A stretch of DNA of 64,000 nucleotides from Ryuthela nishihirai (GCA_038380435.1 JAWZYU010000011.1:75451501-75515500); one strand, 5' to 3'; positions 23,721 through 34,222 are shown, numbered from the stretch's first letter. Notes: generated by a model not told the origin, from the letters alone. Translations and numbers: made by a program.

Positions 23721-24795
23721 GTGCCGAAGAGCCAAATATTATGACCACCTGCTAATATGGTCCTCCAGGTGCCGCCAAAACAGTTCTTATCCAGCAAGGC
23801 ATGGACGCTGCAAGATTTCCAAAGGTGTCTTGTGATATCTGGTACCAACACGTTAATAGCAGATCCTTTAACTCTTGCAAGATATGTGATTGAACAGCCC
23901 CAGAACGGATATGTTGTTCCAACACAAATCACAATTGCTTGATTGGATTGATATCTGAGGAATTTGAAGACCTGGGCAATACCTGGAAGTTATCCTCATG
24001 TTCCTTGAACCATTCTCGAACAATCCGAGCAGTGTGGCATGGTACATTATCCTGCTGAAAGAAGGTACTACTAGAAGGAAATACAGTTGCCATGAAAAAA
24101 TGTACCTGATCTGCAATGATGTATAGGTAGGTGGTAGACGTCATACTTTCCTGAATATGGGGTTTAAAGGAAAATAGTTTTTCTGGGAAATCAAGGTTTC
24201 CCAGAAGAACATTGCCCAGAGCATTACACTTCCTCCACCGGCTTATTTTCGTTCCACAGTGCATCCTGGTGCCAAACACTTCCCCAGGTAAACGACGCAC
24301 ATGTACCTGGCTTCCACATGGTGCAACAGGAAATGAGATTCGTTGGACCAGACGACCTTCTTCCAATCATTCAAGGTTCTGTTTTGATGCTTGCGTGACC
24401 ATTGCAGACGCTTTCGGCGGTAAACCGAGGTTAGCATGGGCACTCGGAGTGACCTGCATCTAAGCAACATCATTTTCAGCAGGGTTTGATGTACTGTGTT
24501 ATAACACATTACTCCCGTCACCAGCATTCAAATTACGTGCGAGTCGGGATAGTATTCGCTCGCCTCTGGCATCGATCAGCCATGGTTAGCCCACGTTGCT
24601 GGCGGTTTGTGGTTCTTCCCTCCTCAGACCACTTTTTGAAGGTACTAACCACGGCTGACCGTGAGCACACCACAAGCCTTGACATCTCGGAAATGCTCTG
24701 ATCCAGTTGTCTGGCCATTAAAATTTGGCCTTTGTCAAACTCACTTAAGTCCACTGCCTTTCCCATCTGAAGAACAAGAACAAAACTGATTAACA
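23721..24795 (-). mobile_element. Tc1-like transposon, left portion (split by the Polinton)
   Basis: The left end has GCCGAAGAGCCAAATATTAT near 23722. The matching inverted end, ACCGAAGAGCCGAAACATTA on the opposite strand, is at 42909 on the far side of the Polinton. Together the two portions make about 1.2 kb, the normal length for a Tc1 element. The host sequence on both outer sides is one Jockey-like LINE, which supports a single insertion later split. Confidence 0.85.
23760..24766 (-). pseudogene. Tc1-like transposase, full span, frameshifted
   Basis: The start is at 24766 with [20 protein letters not shown], then a helix-turn-helix with [20 protein letters not shown]. The central segment (24527-24243) has KKVVWSNESHFLLHH, where the family carries the first catalytic acids. 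FFQQDNVPCHTARIV (about 24055-24010) holds the second catalytic D, followed by the PDLNPIE-like stretch SSDINPIKQL at about 23960. The rest runs to about 23760 in a shifted frame. Stops and frameshifts show it is inactive. The start sits just downstream of a short leader that continues across the Polinton to 42909. Confidence 0.85.
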
Positions 24796-24801
24796 GAGCT
24801 C
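24796..24801. repeat. 6 bp Polinton target duplication, left (GAGCTC)
   Basis: GAGCTC precedes the left Polinton end (AGTAGT...) and recurs at 42783-42788 after the right end. Six-base duplications and 5'-AG ends are known for Polintons. Confidence 0.9.
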
Positions 24802-25226
24802 AGTAGTTATGTCGCACCATGGAACCCCCCCCAAACACAGTGCTTTCCGCCTATGACGTCACCGGCCAGTCCCCCTTATTAATATTCATAATTAATTAAT
24901 AAAGAACCCCTGGTTGACCCATTAAAAAAACCTATCAAAAGTTCTGCCACCCCTTTATTAAAAAAACCCCTTATCAAAAGTTCTATTCCCTTTATTAAAA
25001 AACCCCGTTATCAAAAGTTCCGCCCCCCTCTATTAAACTACCCCCTCATCGATCACAGACTCCCAAATAAGTCCCTTGGTTTCTGCCAAGTCCAACTGAA
25101 CTTTCGGTGGCAACATTCAGAATGGGTGATGCAATCCTCATAATAATTGCAAAGACCAACTAAACTTTCGGTGGCAACGTTCAGAATGGCTGATGCAATC
25201 CTCGAAAATAATTACAAAGTCCAATA
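24802..25226. repeat. Polinton left terminal inverted repeat (about 425 bp)
   Basis: Matches the reverse complement of 41728-42782 in blocks: the outer 40 bases, the ACAGTGCTTTCC block, the TTAATATTCATAATTAATTA block and the GGCTGATGCAATCCTC block. Inside are about four copies of a 37-39 bp unit of the type CTTATCAAAAGTTC...TTTATTAAAAA (24905-25045) and a 64-66 bp direct duplication (about 25087-25217). Confidence 0.88.
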
Positions 25227-25384
25227 TTTTTCTCTGTGCATTCCACACCACCTATTGGCCTATTATATTTCCTGAAAAAACCGTTGGTCCTGATTGGTTG
25301 CCCTTGATGGCGATGCTTTCTCACGTTAAATAGGGGGCAACCTCCGAGTGCATCATTGTCCATGATGCAGGCTAGCAATCCAGA

Positions 25385-25419
25385 TGAGTCATGAGTCATG
25401 ACTCAATCCAGATGAGTCA
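25385..25419. promoter_or_regulatory. Cluster of four AP-1-type sites (TGA[G/C]TCA)
   Basis: TGAGTCA at 25385-25391, 25392-25398 and 25413-25419, and TGACTCA at 25399-25405. Three heptamers abut without a gap. The cluster lies just inside the left terminal repeat and immediately upstream of the first plus-strand gene. The motif matches the bZIP (Jun/Fos, GCN4) consensus; a regulatory role is an inference. Confidence 0.45.
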
Positions 25420-25643
25420 TGAGCAATCCAGAATAGTCTTGTGAAGATGTTTACGTCGTGCCTTCACTGTTCAAAAATACGTTTTCGGTGCACGTACGTC
25501 GCTACAAGAAGTATGAAAATGGTGAACACATCTACCCTACACCTACGGGGGTTACCCTCTCAATACCTGAATGGGAGGCTTTGTGTGCAATGGTGCCTCA
25601 CATCGAGGACCAAGTGAAAATCGGTCCCGATCAACAGACGTGA
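25419..25643 (+). pseudogene. PC4-like small protein of the Polinton (copy 1), with premature stop
   Basis: The frame opens at ATG 25419, has an in-frame TAG at 25434, then continues to 25643. The core reads FSVHVRRYKKYENGEHIY and PTPTGVTLSIPEWEALC. This resembles the ssDNA-binding domain of the transcription coactivator PC4 (family pattern: IREYY-DG then P-KKGISL-W-L). The strongest cue is the G-V-T-L-S...W...L ending. If correct, it would bind single-stranded DNA during element replication or act in transcription. The downstream frame (25640-25860, then 25831-26193) may be its frameshifted C-terminal extension. The assignment is by eye and needs a profile search. Confidence 0.5.
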
Positions 25644-25830
25644 TGCCCGGTTTACCTGCGTTCATGTACCGCAACGAAGGTGGCGAACGCTGTATCGACT
25701 TCATCAAAGAATCAGCTGCCACAAGAACTCTACAGTTCCGAGTTGTGAGTCGCAGTATAACTCTGAACGCATCGCAGTAGTTTACGTTGGCTATCCACGT
25801 AGACGAAGTGATGGGTGTTGTATGTAACGT

Positions 25831-26193
25831 GTGTGGAACCCTCAAATATCACCTCTCCGTACTGCTATTATAGAACATTCTGAATCAGTTCTACCCTTCC
25901 TGCTGGGTCATGTTTTCGAGGGCCCCGAGTGTGTTTATCAGCTGTTGGTGGACATTTTCCAACAAGAATTAACTCGTCTGATTCCGTTATATGGACTTCA
26001 ACCTGAAGAAAAACTACCGGCCATCGTAGGGTGGTCTGGTGACTTGGACATTAAGGCTGTGGCACAAGTGTTTATGAATATGACCTGGAAACGAGGTCTG
26101 TTGAATTTTGTAGATTCTGGATTTGTGTGTACTCTGAAATATAATACTATTGTGGATGATGCAAAAAATGAAATGTATAAATTAGTTAAATAA
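25831..26193 (+). pseudogene. Polinton protein of unknown function
   Basis: A 120-codon frame, readable from ESVLPFLLGHVFEGPECVYQ through LIPLYGLQPEEKL to KNEMYKLVK and a stop at 26193. No known domain is recognised. The initial codons overlap an earlier frame that reads HVDEVMGVVCNVCGTLKYH (25795-25850), and the two may be one protein split by a frameshift. It lies between two PC4-like genes on the same strand. Codon-like composition and lack of stops make it a likely real Polinton gene, but its function is unknown. Confidence 0.4.
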
Positions 26194-26251
26194 ATAATTG
26201 TAACCTATATAACGTGTCTCTTTTTTCATCCTATGTCATTTTAGTCTTAGT

Positions 26252-26578
26252 ATGGATAGGAGAAAGAAGATTTTAGCTAGTGCTGGAAGCGTAATCGTAA
26301 TAGTTTTAACGATAGTGGTGCTTGTATTAGAACTTGTGGCCCCTAGTAAAAATATTCAGTGTGGAGAGTCAAAAGACTTAGGCAGTGAATACAAAATTCA
26401 TTTGTGTAACTTATCAGTGAACATCAGACAGTTTATAGGAGATATCCTTACTGTTACAGGTGTTACACTTTCATTACACCAATGGCAAAACCTAGTGGGG
26501 TACGACGTTTGGGTGCAGCAGAAAACAAAACTCTGGAAATCCATTATTTCGACCCTGAAAGAGGATCCAGCGGTGTAA
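26252..26578 (+). CDS. PC4-like protein with N-terminal membrane segment (copy 2)
   Basis: Starts MDRRKKILASAG, followed by a strongly hydrophobic run (residues about 9-30, SVIVIVLTIVVLVLELV), then KDLGSEYKIHLCNLSVNIRQ and VTGVTLSLHQWQNLV. The DLG-x-KIHL, V-NIRQF and TGVTLSLHQWQNL steps follow the PC4/p15 ssDNA-binding domain order. The last 25-30 residues overlap the start of the integrase in another frame. A membrane anchor joined to a PC4-like domain is unusual; a membrane-linked DNA-binding or packaging role is speculation. Alternatively, the hydrophobic run is a small separate membrane protein fused by mutation. Confidence 0.5.
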   Translation: MDRRKKILASAGSVIVIVLTIVVLVLELVAPSKNIQCGESKDLGSEYKIHLCNLSVNIRQFIGDILTVTGVTLSLHQWQNLVGYDVWVQQKTKLWKSIISTLKEDPAV

Positions 26579-27543
26579 AAAATTAGCTCTGAATACAGGG
26601 CTGCCACTGAAACTCGTCCGAGAATGGTTAGAAAAGCAACCCGCCTAGACGCAACATAAACCTGTTCGCAGAAAGTTCCCCCTAACAAAGTTTGCGTCAC
26701 AGGTTTAGACAAACAATGGCAAGCCGATCTCGTAGTTGTAAAAAATCTAACTCGCTTCAGTGACGGTTATCGTTACATATTAACGGTTATCGCTGTGTTC
26801 TCTAGGTATGGGTGGGTGGTGCGTAAGAAGACAAAACCAGGGAAAGAAATGGTGTCGGCTTTCAAAAAAATCCTTTTGAAGGGGAGATCTCCCATGAATT
26901 TAAACACTGATCAAGGTACCGAATTTACCAACAGAGTGTTCCAGAAATTCTTGAAAAAGAAAGGTGTTCGGTTCTTCGTCACCTACTCTGACAAAAAGCA
27001 GCTTTGGTGGAGAGATGGAATCGTACACTACGCGAGAGACTGGGGAGATATTATACACGCAATAACACACACCGGTACTTGGATGTGCTGCAACGTGTTG
27101 TACGAGGTTACAATGCCACCGTTCATAGTGCACACGATATGGCTCCCAAGAACGTGACCTTACACAATGAAGACAGTGTATGGGTACGACTTTACGGTAA
27201 TCCAACCAAAGCAAAGGTAAAACCAGCATTTAAAGTGGGGTACACAGTTCAACTAGTCAGTCTAAAAGTACCCTTCAAGAAGGCAGGTACGCATTTGTGG
27301 ACCGAAGAAATTTTTATAATCGACCGGGTGTTAGACCACCAGCCTCCTGTATACGTCAAATGGGATTCTGAGGGGGAAGTGTTGAAGGGAACATTCTATA
27401 AATCAGAACTTCAAAAAGTGACCGAACCAGAACTTTACCGGGTCGAGAAAATAATCGAGAGAAAAGGTCAAAAGGCACTGGTCAAATTTCGCGGTTATCC
27501 CAAACCTTCGTGGATTCCTAAAAAATGGGTAGTTTCTACCTGA
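26482..27543 (+). pseudogene. Polinton integrase with chromodomain (retroviral DDE type; F54H12.3-like)
   Basis: A start at ATG 26482 (MAKPSGVRR) overlaps the preceding gene and gives about 353 residues, normal for the family. Early, HYFDPERGSSGV and LVREWLEKQPA precede an in-frame TAG at 26647. The DDE core shows WQADLV (first D, about 26730), LNTDQGTEFTNR (second D, about 26910) and LVERWNRTLRERL (E, about 27010). A frameshift separates the second D and E blocks near 27000, and another lies near 26690. The C-terminal chromodomain reads YRVEKIIERKGQKALVKF and SWIPKKW. It would integrate the element with 6 bp duplications. The gene overlaps the next one at its stop. Confidence 0.95.
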
Positions 27544-28247
27544 CCCTACCCTCCACGGCTAGTCAGAATATTTACCCAAACAATTTGCAGAGTGATTTCA
27601 CGGTTCGTCTAGCGCAACCCCCAAGACTAGTGGTAAAATGGAAAGTGGAGTTAGCAGAAGTTCACTTACTTGTGAGCTGGTAAAATGTGAATGGTTCTAA
27701 TGACACGTATCAATATTATGCTCCTGCTCCCTTTGAAGAATACTGGAAAATCAACCTTAAACCAGGCAAAATAACTCGAATGGAACTGTTGTCTCTCCTC
27801 TCCGCTCAGCTCCCCAAAGAAATATTGGTGTCATATAACGGTGGTTACTGGGTATTCAAACCAAGTGAGGTATATGGTTTGATGTTCCCTAAAGCGAATC
27901 TCAGCATGTTTCTGTGTGTCGGCGAGGGAGAAGTTGACAAACCCTTCCACCAACGATTTGCTAGCAAACTTTGCAATGCTGCAACATTCGAGTTAGATGA
28001 TGACTGTTATTTCTACGTGATTCCTCCAGGTGGTTTCCACGAACGAAAGGTGCCCCATGGACGATACGAAACTGCTGAATAATTATTCGATGCAATGAAC
28101 CAGATCATGCCCTACAAGCTGAGAAAAGCTTTCCGTTTCAAGCAACAGGCCGATCACACAGTGTTGATGGATACAAACAAGTTACATTTCATTAAATTTC
28201 CTCTTTCAAACCCTGGATTAGGAGATATGCTAGGAATTACTAAATTC
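27525..28247 (+). pseudogene. Polinton capsid-associated protein, 5' part (split by LINE)
   Basis: ATG 27525 overlaps the integrase 3' end. The start reads GSFYLTLPSTASQN and FTVRLAQPPRLVVKWKVELA, the characteristic opening of a conserved Polinton protein that usually lies next to the capsid genes. In-frame stops occur at 27681 (TAA, inside an otherwise continuous frame) and 28080 (TAA). The frame then continues to the LINE target site at 28231-28247. The second half is at 31994-32295. The protein is sometimes treated as a minor capsid component in this group; that role is not shown by the sequence itself. Confidence 0.75.
28231..28247. repeat. 17 bp target duplication of the RTE-like LINE, left copy
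   Basis: TAGGAATTACTAAATTC at 28231-28247 recurs at 31977-31993. This is the target-site duplication of target-primed reverse transcription. Confidence 0.93.
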
Positions 28248-28803
28248 TAAATAGGAATTGGCTTGTAAATGGTAGCTAGGCGTAAACTGGAAGGAGAGCT
28301 GTGTACCAATCCCCAGTGATGATGCACAGAACCGGCCAGGTCTAGCACGTAATGTCCGACCCCGCCTTCTCGTGGTGCAGGCCGTTAGTACCTTTCAAAA
28401 GAGATATTCTCTTTTGGAAGGGAACGGAAGGGGAGGGCTGTCAGTTCAGTATGGCCTACTGATCTGGTCATCTATGGCCACTTTTTTCTTTTTTCAACCC
28501 TACTGAGGAGTGGTCAACTTCACAGGGTCCTGGTGCTGACCATTTATACTTACTAGACTGGACTTGTTTATGGATTTGCTCTTGATTATGGATCCTGGAC
28601 TTGCTGCACTGGTGGCCCTCTGTTGAGGGAGAGTCTGCTGCTGTGTTTTCTGTTTGCTTCTGGGTTGACAGCTCTAAGTGAACAGAGGCATGGGATACCT
28701 TATATCAGCTGGTGGATAATCCTAATCAGAGGCCATCGCAGGTACCTGAACCTTACTTAGCTAGTTGGGCATCGTCAAGCCTAAACTGGAGTAATGTGTC
28801 TCA

Positions 28804-31800
28804 TTGGTATTGGTAGGCCATATGGTTCTTGAAAAAGTCCACTTGAAAAGGTGGTGCCTGAAGTTCCTACCAGCATCGGTGACTTCAGCCTTTAGCGGAG
28901 GAGGAACAGGTCTTTGCCCCATGCCTGCGATCAGGGGGCTGTTTGATATTGTTGGCCCTACCAATCTCATTAAACTTAATTTCTTTAAAAATCCTACTAA
29001 TCATTTTCTCTCTGCAGGAACGTGGAACGTGAGGACATTACATAGAGATTATTCTCTTGATGTCCTCATGCAGGAATTCCAGCGCTACAACCTAGATATT
29101 CTAGGCTTGCAAGAGACCAGATGGACAGGTAAAGGTGAGATGCTTAAAAATAACTTTAAATTTCTCTTTACAGGGAGGGAGGATGGAAAGCATCACCAAG
29201 GCGTGGGTCTGCTGCTCAGCAGACATGCTAGTGATGCTCTTCTAGGATATGAGTGCATTAATGAAAGGTTTCTTACAGCAAAATTTCAGACAAGCATTAA
29301 AGACTTGAATGTTATCTGCTGTTATGCCCCCACTGAGGATTCTGATGAGGATGAGAAGGATAGGTTTTACAGACAACTTCAGGATATTTTGAATTCTGTC
29401 AAGAAAGGAGATATTACCCTTGTTCTTGGTGACTTCAATGCCAAAGTTGGTACCGACTCTGACCTTTGGGGAGGAGTAATAGGCCCTTTTGGTATTGGTA
29501 GCTGCAATGGTAATGGGCAACGTCTCCTACAGATAAGTAAACTAAATGGTTTCAGAATAACTAACACATATTACAAACACTGCGACATACATAAATACAC
29601 ATGGGTTTCACCTGATGGGCTGCATAAGAATATGATTGATTATATATTAATTAATAGCAAATGGGCTAGTTCTGTTAGAATTACCAGGGCATATAGGGGA
29701 GCTGAAATTGGATCTGACCATTAACCTTGTTAAAAGTGTCTTGCAACTTAAACTTAAAAAGTGTTGTGCTATGGTTAAAAAATTTATCTTTAATACTGAA
29801 GCTCTGAAAGACCCAGTTATAGCTAAAGCTTACCATGATAGGTTACTTAGTCATTATGACAGTCATGGTTTGCTTAATACTGAAGTTGAGGAAGAATGGG
29901 GCCATTTTAAACAGGTTTTTTTGGAAACTAACAGTACTCTTTTAGGGAAAAAGGAGCAGAGGAGGCAGAATTATTTAAGTGATAAGGCACTTGAGCTTAT
30001 TTCAGAAAGAAGGAACTGCAGGAATGTCCTTAATCAGTACCCTACTAGTCCTGATAGACAGCATTACAAAGAACTTAATAAACGTGTAAAGGATCAGTTA
30101 GCTACTGATAAGAATCTTTGGCTTGATGGCCTTGCTGACAAAGCTGAGGAAGTAGTTAGACAGCACAACAGCAGAGAGCTGTACTAGGTAGTTAATGTTG
30201 TGTGTGGTAGAAAACGAACAGGTATACAGCGATTGAAGGATAAACAAGGCAAGGTTATAGAAGGTGAGGATTCTGTCATGGCTAGGTGGGCTGAGTATTT
30301 CAGTGATGTTCTAAACAATGTGGTTAGTTCTACTCCCATTGTTTGCAATGATGATAGATGCATTGTTGGCTTTAATGTTGGCCCTATAACACCATCTGAA
30401 GTTAGTTTGGCAATTTCTAAACTTAAACTTCATAAATCTCCAGGGGTGGATGAAATTACTACGGAAATGCTTAGAGCTGGGAATGTTTCAGTTACCATTT
30501 GGATGACTGAAATTTTGAATAACTTTTATGATTAAGGCATGGTTCCTAAAGATTTTACCACAGCTATTATTATCCCTATTTTCAAAAAAGGTGATCGCAG
30601 TTCTTGTGATAACTATAGGGGTATCAGCCTACTCTCTGTTCCAGGTAAAGTTCTTTCCATGATTGTGCTTAATAGAATTAAGAATCTGGTTGACAGGCAA
30701 TTGCGTGATGAGCAATGTGGATTCAGAAGTGGTAGGGGATGTGTGGATCAGATATTTTCACTTAGGCAGATTCTTGAGAAATGTTTAGAGTTTCAGAAAC
30801 CTTTGGTTGCTAGCTTTGTTGATTTCAAAAAGGCTTTCGACTCTGTTGATCGTCATAATTTGTGGTTGATTGTGAGGTCATATGGTATACCAGACAAGTT
30901 AGTTAACATAATGAAAGCTCTCTATAATAACACTGAGTCATGTGTGAGAGTTGGTAAGTCTTGTAACAATTGGTTTAGCATTACTTCTGGTGTTCGACAA
31001 GGGTGCATTTTGTCTCCTTTTCTCTTTGGTTGTTGATTATGTTATGCGAAATTCACTTCAAGGGAAAGCGTTTGGCCTTAAATGGGCTGGAGATACGAAA
31101 ATTTCTGATTTAGATTATGCTGATGATTTAGCCCTTTTGGCAAATGATGTTGATGAGATGAACTCTTGCATTCGATCTGTTGATGAGACTGGTAGTACAG
31201 TAGGTTTGGTTATAAACAGAGAGAAAACGAAAGTGATGAAAATTGGTCAGGCAAGTTGTGATTCAGTTAATCTGAATGGTTGCAGTCTTGAGCAGGTGTC
31301 ACAGTTTACCTTGGGAGCTGCGTAACTGATACTGGTGATGTGCGGCATGAGATTAACAGACGAATAGGTATTGCTGCTGGGACTTTTAAGAATCTATGGA
31401 GATTGTGGAGAAATAGGCGTATACACCTAAAGACTAAAATTAGACTGTATAATAGTTTGGTTCTTTCTAGGGTTAGTTATGGTAGTGAAACTTGGACGCT
31501 GTGTAAGCAAGATAACAGGAAACTAGATGCTTTTGATTCTAGATGCTTACGCAGCATCTTGGGTATTAGGTGGTTTAACTTTGTAACTAATGATGAGGTT
31601 AGGCAAAGGAGTCTGCAACCTCCTTTAAGCAGCATATTGTGCAGAGAGAGACTCCGCTGGTTTGGCCATGTTGCCCGTATGGATAATTATAGATTGGCGA
31701 ATAGGGTTATGAACAGTGTGCCTAGAGGCCTCAGAAGGAGGGGGAGACCTAGGATGCGGTGGGCAGACAATGTCAAACAGGACCTTGTTAGAATTGGTGT

Positions 31801-31882
31801 ACAGTGGCCGGATGCAGCAGATGTAGCTCAGGAGAGATATGCTTGGAGAATTAAACTGCGCGGTCTGGTTGGACCTCCGTAG
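28804..31882 (+). pseudogene. LINE ORF2: AP-endonuclease and reverse transcriptase, frameshifted
   Basis: The endonuclease part (about 29020-29724) shows GTWNVRTLHRDYS, LDILGLQETRWTGKG (catalytic E), VLGDFNAKVGTDSD and an end near GAEIGSDH (catalytic D/H). A frameshift follows at about 29710. The reverse transcriptase has IIIPIFKKGDRSSCDNYRGI (about 30565), VDFKKAFDSVDRHNL (first catalytic D, about 30820), GVRQGCILSPFLF (about 30990) and LDYADDLALL (catalytic DD, about 31110). The C-terminal region has YGSETWTLCKQDNRKLDAF and LRWFGHVARMDNYRLANR. Stops occur near 30187 and 30535, with frame changes near 31020 and 31325. Copying would take place at a nicked genomic target. Confidence 0.92.
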
Positions 31883-31896
31883 CCCATGGCTGCTTG

Positions 31897-31898
<2 letters not shown>

Positions 31899-31973
<75 letters not shown>
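31899..31973. repeat. (GAT)25 microsatellite, LINE 3' tail
   Basis: Twenty-five perfect GAT units at the 3' end of the LINE. The minus strand reads as a poly-serine frame, which is an artefact. Confidence 0.97.
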
Positions 31974-31993
31974 AAATAGGAATTACTAAATTC

Positions 31994-32295
31994 CATTGAA
32001 TAAAGCCGTTGGTGATTACCCCATCGATATGAACAGAGGAATGTACGGTATTTATTTGTATTTAGAACTGATTGCACCTCAGTTGTTAATTGATACCCAT
32101 GATGAACTGTTGCATGTTGTGAATCCTGCCGTCAGAGCCAGTAATAACGAAGCCATTGTTGCAGTGTATCAACAACCTGATTACTACCCCCTGGCAAGAA
32201 ACAGTTTCGACAGTGTGAGAATCTTCCTTCATACCGATACAGGAGAACCCCTGCATTTTAAATTTGGTAAAGTGTTAGTCAAGTTACAGTTTTAG
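31994..32295 (+). pseudogene. Polinton capsid-associated protein, 3' part
   Basis: Resumes after the LINE duplication in a shifted frame: YPIDMNRGMYGIYLYLELIA, then YYPLARNSFDSVRIFLHTDT and FGKVLVKLQF, ending at the stop 32293-32295. This matches the known end of the conserved Polinton protein (family pattern F-TVE-IRDDTG-PVPFE-GKV-VTLHF). It shows that the LINE hit the middle of one gene. Confidence 0.75.
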
Positions 32296-32319
32296 TCTCA
32301 GTCAAGTTACATTTCTGCC

Positions 32320-32923
32320 ATGAGGGTTATATTCGTTCCCCCCTCTGCAGACATCTATGTGAGCTACTACAAGAGCTAAAAGGGCAGGGTGTGTTCCAGG
32401 GTCCTCGTTATCAGAGAGGTGACGGGTACGGTAGCATCTTTGCCACTATTGGACGTTTCATCAGCCCTCTCGTACAGTCGCTCAAAAAAGTATCCGAACG
32501 CTATGGTTGATTACAGAATTCAGAAAACTTATCTGGCAACGATATTTTTAGAAATGAGTGATCTGGCAATCTTCGTGTCACGTGACACGAAGGTTGCCAG
32601 ATCACTAATTTCTAAAAAAATCGTTGCCAGGTATTTTTTCTGAATTCTGTAATCAACCATAGCGTTCGGATACTTTTTTGAGCGACTGTACGATCAGCGC
32701 TGGCCACCCTATGTAAGGGTGGGCTATGGTTCGTTTCAGAGATGGCCCAAGACAAAACTTCAAAACGGCCACCAAAGCAGGGTTGCGTGAAGCCGGTGTA
32801 GACCTATTGCAATGTGCCAGTTCCAAGCTGCAGGGAGGAAAAGGGATAAAACGCCGTCGTCATCATCCTAGTGTTCATAAAGTGAAGAGACTCTGTAACG
32901 TGAAGTATGTGTTTTTATCATGA
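32320..32923 (+). pseudogene. Small glycine-rich basic Polinton protein, split by a MITE
   Basis: ATG 32320 opens MRVIFVPPSADIYVSYYKS, then a stop and frame change. The second block reads FQGPRYQRGDGYGSIFATIG. A MITE sits at 32475-32688; removing it with one TA restores continuity. After it, KAGLREAGVDLLQ and GGKGIKRRRHH lead to the TGA at 32921-32923, which overlaps the ATG of the capsid gene (ATGA). A QRG-YG-I start and basic, GKG-rich end are typical of a small conserved Polinton protein encoded just before the capsid gene. Its role is not established here; a minor virion or DNA-condensing protein is possible. Confidence 0.6.
32475..32688. mobile_element. Tc1-type MITE (214 bp) in the small Polinton gene
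   Basis: Palindromic element starting CAGTCGCTCAAAAAAGTATC and ending with its exact inverse, flanked by TA (32473-32474, 32689-32690). Nearly the whole element is self-complementary. A close relative is at 41990-42183. Confidence 0.92.
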
Positions 32924-34222
32924 GCATTCAGAAAATTCACGATGATTCTGGCGATTGTGCCAATTCCAAACTGGACCTGTTTCTGGTTCCCCCCACTGTC
33001 TCTCAATTGGAAAGTGGCTGCTATGTCAATTATTTACCTGTGGCTTTGCTGGAAGGTAATGCGCCACTTGAATTCATCGTGAAAGGAACAGACGATTACA
33101 TTGATCTATCCTGTTGCCACCTGCGCCTCGTCTTGAAAACTGTGATATCCGATGGTACAGCCCTGTCGGAAGTGATTGCCCCCCTGCAATAATTTCTTCC
33201 ACGCCCTCATCAATCAAGTAGACATCTTTCTCAACGATCACATAGTGAGTGCTTCTCACACCCTGTACCCCTACAGGGCGTACCTGGAGACTCTATTGAA
33301 TTACGGTACCGATGCCACATGAAGTCAGCTCGGTACGTCACTCTGGTATCTCGACACTCCTGGTAAAAGGAACTGACCAGTCGCGGGAACGAGGGATGGC
33401 ATCAGTGCAAGGGGTACGTAAAGTCAACAGGTATCGAACTCATCTCGTGGATCCATGCCGACCTGTTCAATCAAGAATGTTACCTACTCAATCAGGTCGA
33501 TCTGAAACGGTGTTTGTTAAGGTCTGTCTCGTGAATCCCATCTGTCTCGTGACAGGTGAAATGGACCCCTCTTATAAAGTACAGGTTCACGAAGCTGAAT
33601 TTTTCATGCGCAAAGTCAAACCCACTTCCAGTAGTGTCATCCTTGCACATGCTCACCTGCTGGGTTCCGAGAGTGCCAAATACCCCCTACACAGAATGGA
33701 TTTATGTGTGTTCTCTGTCCCAGCAGGTCTGACGAGTGTGAACGGTGACAATTTATTTCTCAGTCAACTATCGGTATGTCTGGTATTGGGTATGGTGGAA
33801 AGCACCAGTCTGAATGGATCGTAGGAAAAAAATCCGTTCAACTTCCAACATTTCGACTTAAACTATATCAGCCTTCACATTGACAGTGAACAGCCGTCCT
33901 ACACCCCCGACTTTACGAACGGACGTTATCTCCGATGTCATCAACGATTATTGGAAGCTGTGGATGCCTGGAAATCCGATAGTAGTATTAACTTATCGCG
34001 AAAAGCCTATGCCGAGGGTTTACACTGTTTGGATTCCAATTGACCCTCGAGCAATGTGAATGTAATCAAGTGTTTTCCTTAATAAAAAGCGGTAGGGTGA
34101 GAGTTGAATTAAAGTTTGTCCAGCTGCTATCCACATCAGTTACCGTGACCCCGTATGCAGAATACCAGAATTTGCTCGAAATCCCATTGGATCGTAAAAT
34201 CCTCTTTGACTACAGCTCATGA
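32920..34222 (+). pseudogene. Polinton major capsid protein (double jelly-roll; F54H12.2-like), frameshifted
   Basis: ATG 32920 lies in an ATGA overlap with the preceding gene. The start reads NSKLDLFLVPPTVSQLESGC and DDYIDLSCCHLRLVL. A frameshift at about 33188 leads to ALINQVDIFLNDHIVS and YPYRAYLETLLNYG, then a stop and further frame changes. A long middle block contains YKVQVHEAEFFMRKVKPTSS (about 33580-33640), the later block NPFNFQHFDLNYI lies near 33835, and the last block RVRVELKFVQLLSTSVTVTP ends at TGA 34220-34222. These blocks and their order are those of the Polinton capsid protein, which builds icosahedral shells from trimers. At least four disruptions make it non-functional. The stop overlaps the protease start. 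Confidence 0.9.

Larger units (their letters stand above)
28248..31976 (+). mobile_element. RTE-like LINE inserted in the Polinton, 3.7 kb, nearly complete
   Basis: Flanked by 17 bp duplications. It has a 5' leader of about 550 bp, an endonuclease-reverse transcriptase ORF with a few frame breaks, and a 3' end of pure GAT repeats (31899-31973). Short-repeat tails rather than poly-A are known from RTE-like elements. Two further copies lie at the left window edge (minus) and at 59384-60806 (plus). It splits the capsid-associated gene of the Polinton, so it is younger than the Polinton insertion. Confidence 0.93.

Noticed and set aside
24791..24796. Polinton boundary placed at AGCTCAGTAG with flank TAACAG
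   Set aside because: That choice leaves unequal flanks (TAACAG versus CAGTAT); shifting to AGTAGT gives identical GAGCTC on both sides.
31625..32077. Minus-strand protein with long poly-serine run
   Set aside because: Antisense of the LINE 3' end and of the (GAT)25 tail.
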